A stretch of 12,281 nucleotides of DNA. It comes from Mariprofundaceae bacterium. Lineage in GTDB: Bacteria > Pseudomonadota > Zetaproteobacteria > Mariprofundales > Mariprofundaceae. Under the pieces are notes generated by a model, which worked only from the letters and a program-made list of their open reading frames with translations, was not told the DNA's origin and did not search any database. The translations under genes were made by a program, and so were the position numbers. Below, one piece after another: positions 1 through 6,764 of the stretch (position 1 is the stretch's first letter; each line of letters opens with the position of its first letter). The DNA is taken from the NCBI GenBank assembly GCA_030950975.1, contig JAUZQL010000341.1, positions 1-12,281 of the forward strand. The letters are read 5' to 3'.

Positions 1-455
1 CGCCAAAAAGTCTCAACCATTTCTGCCAGCTCATAAGGGTTCAATTCCGAACTATCCAACACAAGGTTTGCATGTTCTTTAAGTGGCTGCAAATACTTCT
101 TTTCTGCATCAATCACTGAAGAAAGACTCATATCATCTGAAAAATTAGGGCGAAAAGGGTGTTTGCGACGTAAGCTTGAGAAACGTCGTTTTAAGACATC
201 ACTTGAGGAATCAATAAATAAAATACGCCAGTCATGATGTTGTTTGGCAACTTCAAGTGCTTGTAATAAGGCTGTTGGCTCTTTACTGCTGCGAATATCC
301 ATACATACCGCTGCATTATCATCTTGCATATGTTCAGCCCATAATGACAACATATCCGCAGGCAAATTATCCGTACAAAAAAAACCTAAATCTTCTAAAG
401 CATGCAAAGCCGTACTTTTGCCTGCCCCTGACAAGCCACTAATCATTATAAGCAT
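1..455 (-). CDS. rapZ: RapZ-family P-loop ATPase / RNase adapter protein (5' part, runs off the window)
   Basis: In enterobacteria RapZ is the nucleotide-binding adapter that senses glucosamine-6-phosphate and steers RNase E to the GlmZ small RNA; elsewhere its role is less clear, but it regularly sits beside ptsN/hprK. About 151 residues are visible without a stop. They start MLIMISGLSGAGKST, giving a Walker A at residues 7-15, followed by the family-typical ALEDLGFFCTDNLP stretch. Further on come DWRILFIDSSSDVLKRRF (Walker B-like region) and the basic RRKHPFRPN segment that matches the RapZ HPL motif. The C-terminal half, which binds RNA and the metabolite, lies outside the window. The ATG at 453-455 has GGAG about 9 bases upstream, and the gene begins 15 bp after hprK ends, so it is the last visible member of the rpoN operon. 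Family assignment is firm; the GlmZ role in this host is inference. Confidence 0.93.
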   Translation of the reverse strand, partial: MLIMISGLSGAGKSTALHALEDLGFFCTDNLPADMLSLWAEHMQDDNAAVCMDIRSSKEPTALLQALEVAKQHHDWRILFIDSSSDVLKRRFSSLRRKHPFRPNFSDDMSLSSVIDAEKKYLQPLKEHANLVLDSSELNPYELAEMVETFW

Positions 456-470
456 GTCTTACTTCTCCAT

Positions 471-1421
471 TTACTCGACTTGGTTTTGACTAATCCGTTG
501 ATCCAATGCTTGAATAAAACTTTGATTGCTATCAATCCCACGCTGTTTCAAAAGTTGATTGCGTGTGGCAACTTCAATAATAACCGCCAAAGAGCGACCA
601 GGGCGTATCGGAATACGCAAATACGGCACCGAAACCTCGTGTAATACCGTACTTTGATCCGATGCAATCACACGTTCATCTTGCATGGAATCTTGCCAAT
701 GCGTCAATTCAATCACCAGACTTAAACGTTTCGCATCGGTAATCGCAGCAGCGCCATATAAATCACGAATATTGATAATACCTAGCCCACGCAATTCCAT
801 ATGATAGCGCAATAATTCGGGGCTATGTCCCACCAAAACATCAGGGGTAGCTCGCACCAACTCCACCATATCATCAGCGATTAAACGATGTCCTCGAGAA
901 ATAAGTTCCAAACCAATTTCACTTTTACCAATGCCACTTTTTCCTGTCAGTAAGACACCCAAACCATAAACATCAACAAACACACCATGTTGCCACGTTT
1001 TCGGCGCAAACTTTTGCGATAAAAACAACATCATATCCGCCATAAAATTGGAGGATTCACACTCGGATCCAAACAAGGGGGTATCGGTTCGCTGTGCGGC
1101 ATCTAAAATACAAGGAGGCGGCTCAACACCACGTGTCACCACCACACCTGCAAGCTTCATTGCAAATACAGCATCGACAGCTTGCTTTCGTTGTTCATCG
1201 GTTAATGTATTTAAATAATGGAGTTCGGTTTGACCAATCACCTGCAAGCGGTAATCACTTAAATGTTCAAGAAATCCTGCAAACGCAAGCGAAGGATTTT
1301 GCACACGAGGATGATCGATATAACGGTGTAAACCACGTTCACCTGCCAGCAAACGCATTTTCAAGAGCTTGCCTTGTTCAGCAAATATTTCACCTAAGGT
1401 AATGCGAGAGGAATCACTCAT
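471..1421 (-). CDS. hprK: HPr kinase/phosphorylase
   Basis: This bifunctional enzyme phosphorylates a serine of the PTS carrier HPr with ATP or pyrophosphate and removes that phosphate by phosphorolysis. In proteobacteria it feeds the regulatory nitrogen PTS. The 316 residues fit the family length. The N-terminal domain (about 1-130) opens with TLGEIFAEQGKLLKMRLLAG. The kinase domain carries His145 (QHGVFVDV), a canonical Walker A GKSGIGKS at 160-167, paired acidic residues ADDM at about 182-185, and the HprK signature ELRGLGIINI at 209-218, followed by PIRPGRS near 271. All expected catalytic features are present. It lies 12 bp downstream of ptsN and 15 bp upstream of rapZ, so it is co-transcribed with its pathway partners. 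No HPr or enzyme I gene is visible; these would be expected beyond the left edge or elsewhere. Confidence 0.96.
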   Translation of the reverse strand: MSDSSRITLGEIFAEQGKLLKMRLLAGERGLHRYIDHPRVQNPSLAFAGFLEHLSDYRLQVIGQTELHYLNTLTDEQRKQAVDAVFAMKLAGVVVTRGVEPPPCILDAAQRTDTPLFGSECESSNFMADMMLFLSQKFAPKTWQHGVFVDVYGLGVLLTGKSGIGKSEIGLELISRGHRLIADDMVELVRATPDVLVGHSPELLRYHMELRGLGIINIRDLYGAAAITDAKRLSLVIELTHWQDSMQDERVIASDQSTVLHEVSVPYLRIPIRPGRSLAVIIEVATRNQLLKQRGIDSNQSFIQALDQRISQNQVE

Positions 1422-1433
1422 AACAGCTTTTAT

Positions 1434-1862
1434 TTAATCAAAATCTTGAAATAACTGAGAAACACTTTCGGCATCAGGTGCCGACATAATGGCTTGGCGA
1501 AAGCTTGTTTTTTGCAAGTTCCTCGCCAATTTTGCCAAAAGTTCAAGGTGACTATTGGAATCATCATCTGGCACCAAAAGAAGCACGACAATATGTACCA
1601 AACGATTATCAATCGCATCAAAATCAACGCCTTCAACATGCCTAGCCAGAGCAATCACAGGGTGTGCTAAATCAGGCATACGGCTATGGGGTATCGCTAC
1701 CCCATGACCGATACCAGTACTACCCAAACGTTCACGCGCCATGATGAGTTCCAAGACTGGATCAGGATCTAGCGCTGGCAAAATGCCAACCACCTCTGTA
1801 AGTAAAGCACGCTTACTACGCGATGTTGGATTTAATAAAATTTGCTCAACTGGAATCATCAT
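1434..1862 (-). CDS. ptsN: PTS IIA-like nitrogen-regulatory protein (EIIA-Ntr)
   Basis: EIIA-Ntr accepts phosphate from NPr/HPr and acts as a regulator (potassium transport, stringent response and nitrogen control in other proteobacteria) rather than in sugar uptake. The 142-residue single domain matches the family length. The phospho-acceptor is His59 in GIGHGVAIPHSR, preceded by the typical RERLGSTGIG loop; DDDSNSHLELLAKLARNL forms the usual later core. There is no IIB or IIC membrane portion. The start is one of two adjacent ATGs (1862 or 1859), with AAGGA about 6 bases upstream of the first. It follows hpf by 20 bp and precedes hprK by 12 bp. The position between hpf and hprK is the textbook rpoN-locus arrangement, which supports ptsN over a sugar-specific fructose/mannitol IIA. 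Confidence 0.95.
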   Translation of the reverse strand: MMIPVEQILLNPTSRSKRALLTEVVGILPALDPDPVLELIMARERLGSTGIGHGVAIPHSRMPDLAHPVIALARHVEGVDFDAIDNRLVHIVVLLLVPDDDSNSHLELLAKLARNLQKTSFRQAIMSAPDAESVSQLFQDFD

Positions 1863-1882
1863 AACTTCCTTAGACAGTTTTT

Positions 1883-2452
1883 TCAGACAGATTCAGGTTC
1901 AATCCAATTCAATGTACCATCTGCACGTCGATACAAGGCATTGAGTGCGGAGGATTCTGCATTCGTAAACAACAAGATATGCTGCTTGTCATCCAATTCC
2001 ATTTGCATGACGGCCTCATCAATACTCATGGTATGCGCTTCCAATACGTCATGATTTAAAACATTTGGTGTATCCGTTTCAGATAGTTCTTCCTGATCCA
2101 CCTTCAGGTCAAGCACACGGTGAGAGACTTTGATTTCACGGGTTTGACGTTGACCCTGTTGGGTTTGACGTTTACGCAATTTCGCACGGTAACGCTTCAG
2201 TTGACGGTTCAACTTATCCATCACACCATCGATTGAAGCATACATGTTATCAGTCTCATGGGAGCCATGAATATTGATACCACTCACTTGCATACTGACT
2301 TCACAACTTTGGCGAAATTTTTCAACGGATAACACAACATGAACATCAACAACATGATCAAACGAATGTTTGAGATGTTGTAATTTATCATTCACATAGC
2401 TTTTCATCGCATCTGTCAGTTCGACATGGTGACCTGTTATGGATACTTGCAT
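1883..2452 (-). CDS. hpf: Long-form ribosome hibernation promoting factor (HPF/RaiA family)
   Basis: HPF binds the decoding region of the 30S subunit in starved or stationary cells and inactivates ribosomes by dimerising them. The N-terminal S30AE domain (about residues 1-105) starts MQVSITGHHVELTDAMKSYV and holds the basic KLNRQLKRYRAKLRKR helix. A polar linker (about 106-135) leads to a C-terminal domain (about 137-186) with MSIDEAVMQMELDDKQHILL and ALYRRADGTLNWIEP, the dimerisation module of long HPF. At 189 residues it is well above the roughly 95-115 of short HPF found next to rpoN in enterics. Long HPF forms 100S dimers on its own, without RMF; that activity here is family knowledge, not shown. 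The start is fixed by GGAGG, which is embedded in the last codons and stop of rpoN, 5 bp upstream, implying translational coupling. Confidence 0.95.
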   Translation of the reverse strand: MQVSITGHHVELTDAMKSYVNDKLQHLKHSFDHVVDVHVVLSVEKFRQSCEVSMQVSGINIHGSHETDNMYASIDGVMDKLNRQLKRYRAKLRKRQTQQGQRQTREIKVSHRVLDLKVDQEELSETDTPNVLNHDVLEAHTMSIDEAVMQMELDDKQHILLFTNAESSALNALYRRADGTLNWIEPESV

Positions 2453-2457
2453 ATATA

Positions 2458-3876
2458 CTACCTCCGTACTTGAGATTTACGCGCTTGAGAAGCACGCCTT
2501 CTTTGACTGCTTGGTGGCAGCCCAAGTTGTTCACGATACTTGGCAACCGTGCGTCTTGCAATCTCAATACCTTCCGACACAAGACGATCAGCAATTGCCT
2601 GATCAGAAATAGGTTTTCCTATGGGTTCAAATTGAATCAATGTCTTCAGGCGTTGTTGAACACGGTACACAGAAATCATACCTCCGCCTCGGGTTGGCAA
2701 ACCTGAAGAAAAAAAACGTCGTAACTCAATCAACCCTAGTGGCGTTTGTGCATATTTACCATGCGTCACACGGGAAATCGTGGATTCATGCAAACCCACT
2801 TGCTCCGCCACATCTTGCAAAGTCAATGGTTTCAATCCCAAAATACCATGGTAAAGAAAATTACGCTGGCACTTCGCAAGGTACAAACCCACTTTTTTCA
2901 AGGTTTCACTGCGTTGATCTAAGGCATACATCAACCACTTGGCTTCTTGGCTTGCATGACTCATAAATTCACGATCAGGGCCTTTCCATGTATGTTCCTT
3001 CCACTGCTCACTCATGCGAATGCCTCGCCATCCCGATTGTGGAATTTCAACTTCAATGTCGCCATTATTCAAGCTACGGAAAATAATTTCAGGGCGCACA
3101 TAGATATTAGGTTCTTCGCGTAAACCATGCCCTGGAAAAGGATCCAAATGACTCATACGTTGCCGTGCCAAAACAATATCATCGATAGAGCACCCTGCTT
3201 TTTCAGCTAACTTTTCATCATCCTCAGTTAAATATTCTGTGAAATGTAACAATAAACGACGTGATACACGGGTTGCAACATCAACCCCGACCAATTGCAA
3301 AAGCAAACATTCTGTCAAATCACGCGCACCAATACCCGCTGGTTCTAATTCATGAACAATGCGTTCAAGGCATTGCGTCACCTGTTCCGCTGACACATCC
3401 AGCGCATCTGCCAATTCTTGTGGATCACTACGAAAATATCCGTCATCATCCAAAGAATCAATCAAGGCATGCCCAAGCACCCGTTCAATATCCTGCATCG
3501 GCTGTTGATTGATTTGCTCATGTAAGGATTCGCCAAGACTTTGCTCGTTCGTCCACTGTTGCTCGACACTATCTTCGCCTTCTCGACGTGTGTTCGCATA
3601 CATGCTTTCCCAACGATCATCACCTTCTTGCTTCCAATCTGTATCAGCGGTTGAAGAAGTGGCTTCGGGTTGATTTTTTTCTGCCGCCAAATCTCTTTGT
3701 TGAATATTTGGATCGATTTCAAGCAAGGGATTGCTTTCTAAACACTCGTCAATATAAGCTTCAAGCTCCATCGAACTCATCGCCAACACTTTTAAACTTT
3801 GTGTCAGTTGCGGTGTTAAAGCAAGACGCTGCCCAAGTTTCTGAGATAAATGCTGACCTAAATTCGACCCAGTCAT
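2458..3876 (-). CDS. rpoN: RNA polymerase sigma-54 factor
   Basis: Sigma-54 directs RNA polymerase to -24/-12 promoters and needs enhancer-binding ATPases; targets typically include nitrogen assimilation, motility and surface functions. The 472 residues show the full architecture. Region I has the leucine/glutamine-rich ALTPQLTQSLKVLAMSSMELE, followed by LESNPLLE at about 46-53. An acidic, variable region II spans about 55-115. The core-binding domain has LDPFPGHGLREEPNIYVRPE near 244-263. The helix-turn-helix is at about 352-372 (LQDVAEQVGLHESTISRVTHGK), and the RpoN box ARRTVAKYRE at 440-449 is intact. The basic tail RRRASQARKSQVRR is family-typical. A modest AGGT lies 7-8 bases before the ATG. 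The gene heads the rpoN-hpf-ptsN-hprK-rapZ run. Its upstream neighbour is grxD, not the lptB usually found there. Confidence 0.98.
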   Translation of the reverse strand: MTGSNLGQHLSQKLGQRLALTPQLTQSLKVLAMSSMELEAYIDECLESNPLLEIDPNIQQRDLAAEKNQPEATSSTADTDWKQEGDDRWESMYANTRREGEDSVEQQWTNEQSLGESLHEQINQQPMQDIERVLGHALIDSLDDDGYFRSDPQELADALDVSAEQVTQCLERIVHELEPAGIGARDLTECLLLQLVGVDVATRVSRRLLLHFTEYLTEDDEKLAEKAGCSIDDIVLARQRMSHLDPFPGHGLREEPNIYVRPEIIFRSLNNGDIEVEIPQSGWRGIRMSEQWKEHTWKGPDREFMSHASQEAKWLMYALDQRSETLKKVGLYLAKCQRNFLYHGILGLKPLTLQDVAEQVGLHESTISRVTHGKYAQTPLGLIELRRFFSSGLPTRGGGMISVYRVQQRLKTLIQFEPIGKPISDQAIADRLVSEGIEIARRTVAKYREQLGLPPSSQRRRASQARKSQVRR

Positions 3877-3891
3877 TTATTGACCTGAACG

Positions 3892-3917
3892 ATCGCAGAT
3901 GCGGCCTTGCATGCGAT
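3892..3917 (-). promoter_or_regulatory. Inverted repeat in the rpoN leader
   Basis: ATCGCA at 3892-3897 pairs with TGCGAT at 3912-3917. Inside it, TGC at 3900-3902 pairs with GCA at 3909-3911 after a 2-nt bulge, leaving a 6-nt loop. It sits between the putative promoter and the rpoN ATG, ending about 15 bases before the start codon, close to the weak ribosome site. No uridine run follows on the minus strand, so it is not a standard terminator. A translational or protein-binding control site is possible; the structure is seen, the role is inferred. Confidence 0.35.
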
Positions 3918-3953
3918 TAGAAAAAAAGAAGAAATATATCATTCGTATTTATA

Positions 3954-3982
3954 AATATAGATGCTTTAAGCTTGTAAAGCAA
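3954..3982 (-). promoter_or_regulatory. Putative sigma-70 promoter for the rpoN operon
   Basis: On the minus strand, a -35-like TTGCTT (3977-3982) and a -10-like TATATT (3954-3959, five of six consensus bases) are separated by 17 bp, in a very AT-rich stretch 78-106 bases upstream of the rpoN ATG. A perfect 7-bp inverted repeat TGCTTTA/TAAAGCA (3962-3968 and 3975-3981) covers the -35 and the spacer, and could be an operator or a weak 3' end structure for grxD. The spacing supports a promoter; the weak -35 keeps confidence moderate. Confidence 0.4.
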
Positions 3983-3995
3983 ACTATTTGACCCA

Positions 3996-4337
3996 TCATT
4001 CTTTGACTACTTTTTCATCCGACTGTAACGGAGCTAACAAGGTCTTCAATTCGCCATTTTCATGCATTTCACAGACAATATCACAGCCACCTACAAATTC
4101 CCCTTTCACATACACTTGAGGAATCGTTGGCCAATCCGCATACTCTTTAATGCCTTGGCGAACCGCATTATCCAACAACACATTCACTGCGGCATAAGGC
4201 ACCCCATAGTCATTCAATATGGCAGATACCTTCTGTGAAAAACCACACTGAGGCATTTGTGGTGTTCCCTTCATAAATAACACAAGATCATTGCCTTTGA
4301 CGACATCATCGATTTGTTTCAAAATTGTATTTGACAT
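3996..4337 (-). CDS. grxD: Monothiol CGFS glutaredoxin (Grx4/GrxD type)
   Basis: Class II monothiol glutaredoxins bind a [2Fe-2S] cluster with glutathione and pass it on, often in complex with a BolA protein; they have little disulfide reductase activity. The 113-residue single domain fits the family. It has FMKGTPQMPQ leading into the active-site CGFS at residues 31-34, Lys23 for glutathione contact, then the cis-proline segment WPTIPQVYVKGEFVGGCDI at about 69-87. All cluster-binding features are intact. AGGAGA lies about 6 bases before the ATG. It follows the bolA-like gene by 16 bp on the same strand, which strongly suggests the two products work together as a BolA-Grx Fe-S module in the cytoplasm. 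Confidence 0.96.
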   Translation of the reverse strand: MSNTILKQIDDVVKGNDLVLFMKGTPQMPQCGFSQKVSAILNDYGVPYAAVNVLLDNAVRQGIKEYADWPTIPQVYVKGEFVGGCDIVCEMHENGELKTLLAPLQSDEKVVKE

Positions 4338-4353
4338 GTATTCTCCTAAAAAA

Positions 4354-4587
4354 TTATTCTTTTGGTACGCTTGTTGTCAACGCCAAAGCATGAATTGCCG
4401 CACGCATATGGTCGCCCAAAGCGGCATAGACCATTTTATGCTGCGACACCCGATTTTTACCAGCAAATGCAGAAGAAACCACCGTAGCTTCAAAGTGGTC
4501 ATCGCCTGAATAACAGTGCACATCCACTTTAGCATCAGGCAAGGCTTGTATAATTAGTTTTTTAATATCATCCACTTGCACGGTCAT
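4354..4587 (-). CDS. BolA-family protein (IbaG/YrbA-like size)
   Basis: BolA-family proteins form [2Fe-2S] heterodimers with CGFS glutaredoxins and take part in iron-sulfur handling and iron sensing. The 77-residue protein carries the BolA core: VDVHCYSGDDHFEATVVSSAF with His31, then RVSQHKMVYAAL with the near-invariant His50, and a final helix DHMRAAIHALAL. Its short length, without the extended BolA N-terminus, resembles IbaG/YrbA; which subfamily it belongs to cannot be settled by eye. It is the first gene of a pair with grxD (16 bp apart), and this conserved adjacency agrees with the physical partnership known from other bacteria and eukaryotes. GAGAGAGTG precedes the ATG as the likely ribosome site. 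Confidence 0.92.
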   Translation of the reverse strand: MTVQVDDIKKLIIQALPDAKVDVHCYSGDDHFEATVVSSAFAGKNRVSQHKMVYAALGDHMRAAIHALALTTSVPKE

Positions 4588-4620
4588 GATTCACTCTCTC
4601 TTTGATAAAGTTACTTCGCT

Positions 4621-4648
4621 ATCGTACCTGCCCACCGCCGTTAGTAAA
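4621..4648 (-). promoter_or_regulatory. Weak candidate promoter for bolA-grxD
   Basis: In the 62-bp gap after the helicase gene, the minus strand shows TTTACT (4643-4648) and TACGAT (4621-4626) with a 16-bp spacer, each matching four of six sigma-70 consensus bases. The position, about 35-60 bases before the bolA ATG, is suitable. The match is weak, and read-through from the helicase gene is equally possible. Confidence 0.22.
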
Positions 4649-4649
4649 G

Positions 4650-6764
4650 CTATGATACCAGACTCAATGCCGCATATTTTAACATCAAGCGTTTGAGTCC
4701 CACCCGTTCAAATTCAATCGAAACACGCGTTGCATCACCACTGCCTTCCAACGATAAAATAATCCCTTCACCAAAACTAGGGTGTGAGACACAACACCCT
4801 ACAAACAAACCTGAATCATGATTCACCACAGCATGAGAAGCAGTCGAAGTGATCGTTTCCTGAGCTAAATCACGGTGTAAAACAGCTTCAGGTAAATTTT
4901 TAATAAACTGGCTTGCCAAGGGATAATGCATATCACCAAACACTTTCCTTTGACGTGCTGAGCTTAAAAGCAAGGCATTCTTTGCCCGTGTTATTCCCAC
5001 GTAAAGTAAGCGACGTTCTTCAGCAATACCTGTTTCGCCCTCATCCAAAGCCCGTTGATGTGGCAACAAACCTTCTTCAACACCTGCCACGACCACCGTA
5101 TCAAACTCCAAACCCTTGGCACGATGTAAACTCATTAAATTGATTTTAGGTACATCTTCTTGTGCATCTTCCTCACCCGATTGTAACAGTGCCGCGCGAT
5201 CCATCACTTCAATCGGTGTCGCATCTTCTTGCATGGCGACTTCAATATAGGATTGTAAGGTGCGAATATTATCCAAACGTGATTCTGCTTCTAACTCACC
5301 AAACGCTTGCAAACTATCAATATAAGATGTTTGCTCCAACAGTGCCATCAAACCACGATCAGCCATGGTTTCACTCTTGACACGCAACCGAACCAACAAT
5401 TTAGCCAAAGGCTGCAATTTCTTTGCTGCGCCCACAGCATCCGCTTCCGCCAATGTATTCAACCAATCCGCTGCACGTTGACCCGAAGAAGCCAGTTGCG
5501 CCATGATGTCTTGCTGACCTTTCAAACCAATACCACGTTTGGGTTTATTGACGACACGCAGCAAATGCATGCTATCTGCACAAGCATTCAGTAGCGCCCA
5601 AAAACTTAACGCATCTTTGATTTCTAAACGTTCAAAAAAGCCTACGCCACCAATGATTTGATAGGGCATATTTTCACGTCGGAACAGTTGTTCTAAAGCC
5701 AGTGATTGGCGATTGGAACGGTACAACACCGCCATATCATCCCACGGCACACCCTTATCGTAATGTTTCTTTAGAAAAACACTGATTTGCCGTGCTTCAT
5801 CATATTCATCATTGCAGATTCGCCATGCAGGTTGCAATCCATCTTCACGCGTTGCGCGCAAGATTTTGGCATGTCGATTGTGGTTATGATCAATCACGGC
5901 ATTGGCAAGTTTCAAAATAGACGGTGTTGAGCGATAATTTTCTTCCAAACGATGCACACCCACGCTCACACCTGTCCAAAGATGTTCAAACTCCAAAATA
6001 TGTCGCACATCAGCACCACGCCAACCATAAATAGATTGATCATCATCCCCAACCACCGTTAAGTTATGATGTTCCGCACACAACAGCGTTAACCATTCGT
6101 GCTGTACAGGGTTGGTATCTTGGTATTCATCCACCAAGACATGATCAAAACGACGACGAAGTGCCGCTGAAACATCAGGGTGGTTGCGCAATAAAACGAC
6201 GGTATTCAAAATTAAATCTGAAAAATCCATGCGTTCCAATTCACGCAATTGCCGTTGATACTCTCCATAGAGTTCACGCAAATCAATGCCGCTCCATATT
6301 TGTTCAGGTGCTTGTTCAGGCAATAAACCCTCATGTTTGCATTGCTCAATCCATCCTATTAAATAGGAAGGATGTAATTTACTAGAAGCAATATTTCGAT
6401 CTTTCAACAAACGTTTTAGCAAGGTACGTTGATCATCGGAATCAATCACCTGAAATGATTTAGGAAATCCTAAAGCATCGGCATAACGACGTAAAAAACG
6501 CAATGATAAAGCATGAAATGTCCCAGAAAGAACACCCGCATCATCACCCATCAAGATCGACAAACGATTTTTCAATTCTGCCGCCGCTTTATTGGTAAAC
6601 GTCACGGCAAGAATACGATGTGGTGCAATGCGTTTTGTGGCAATCAAATGCCCAATACGATGGACAATCGTGCGTGTTTTTCCTGAACCTGCTCCCGCAA
6701 GAATCAATTGAGGACCATCACCTGCTTCCACCGCTTGCTGTTGAGCAGTATTCAAATCAAACAT
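4650..6764 (-). CDS. UvrD/PcrA-type superfamily 1 DNA helicase
   Basis: This is an ATP-dependent 3'-to-5' helicase of the UvrD/PcrA/Rep group, acting in excision repair, replication restart and displacement of bound proteins. About 704 residues carry the full SF1 motif set: Walker A AGAGSGKT (23-30), Ia AVTFTNKAAAELKNRL (about 53-68), II DEYQDTNP (about 212-219), III GDDDQSIYGWRGAD (about 239-252), IV-region LEENYRS (about 273-279), V SLHRAKGLEFDT (about 544-555) and VI EERRLLYVGITRAKN (about 581-595). The C-terminal VGCCVSHPSFGEGIILSLEG segment resembles the Tudor-like tail of UvrD and PcrA, which favours these over Rep. I chose the ATG at 6764 over the ATG at 6788: it has GGAG 7 bases upstream and starts right at the MFDLNTAQQQAVEAG family N-terminus. 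It overlaps the ClC gene's end by 8 bp (ATGTTTGA), implying coupled translation. Confidence 0.95.
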   Translation of the reverse strand: MFDLNTAQQQAVEAGDGPQLILAGAGSGKTRTIVHRIGHLIATKRIAPHRILAVTFTNKAAAELKNRLSILMGDDAGVLSGTFHALSLRFLRRYADALGFPKSFQVIDSDDQRTLLKRLLKDRNIASSKLHPSYLIGWIEQCKHEGLLPEQAPEQIWSGIDLRELYGEYQRQLRELERMDFSDLILNTVVLLRNHPDVSAALRRRFDHVLVDEYQDTNPVQHEWLTLLCAEHHNLTVVGDDDQSIYGWRGADVRHILEFEHLWTGVSVGVHRLEENYRSTPSILKLANAVIDHNHNRHAKILRATREDGLQPAWRICNDEYDEARQISVFLKKHYDKGVPWDDMAVLYRSNRQSLALEQLFRRENMPYQIIGGVGFFERLEIKDALSFWALLNACADSMHLLRVVNKPKRGIGLKGQQDIMAQLASSGQRAADWLNTLAEADAVGAAKKLQPLAKLLVRLRVKSETMADRGLMALLEQTSYIDSLQAFGELEAESRLDNIRTLQSYIEVAMQEDATPIEVMDRAALLQSGEEDAQEDVPKINLMSLHRAKGLEFDTVVVAGVEEGLLPHQRALDEGETGIAEERRLLYVGITRAKNALLLSSARQRKVFGDMHYPLASQFIKNLPEAVLHRDLAQETITSTASHAVVNHDSGLFVGCCVSHPSFGEGIILSLEGSGDATRVSIEFERVGLKRLMLKYAALSLVS

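Noticed and set aside
3260..3920. Plus-strand reading frames opposite rpoN (for example 3261-3512 and 3588-3920)
   Set aside because: They are antisense to a clear sigma-54 gene, show no family motif and no convincing ribosome site; they are shadows of the real gene.
5105..5125. Sigma-54-like TTGGCACG element
   Set aside because: It lies inside the helicase coding sequence and lacks the TTGC block at the required spacing.
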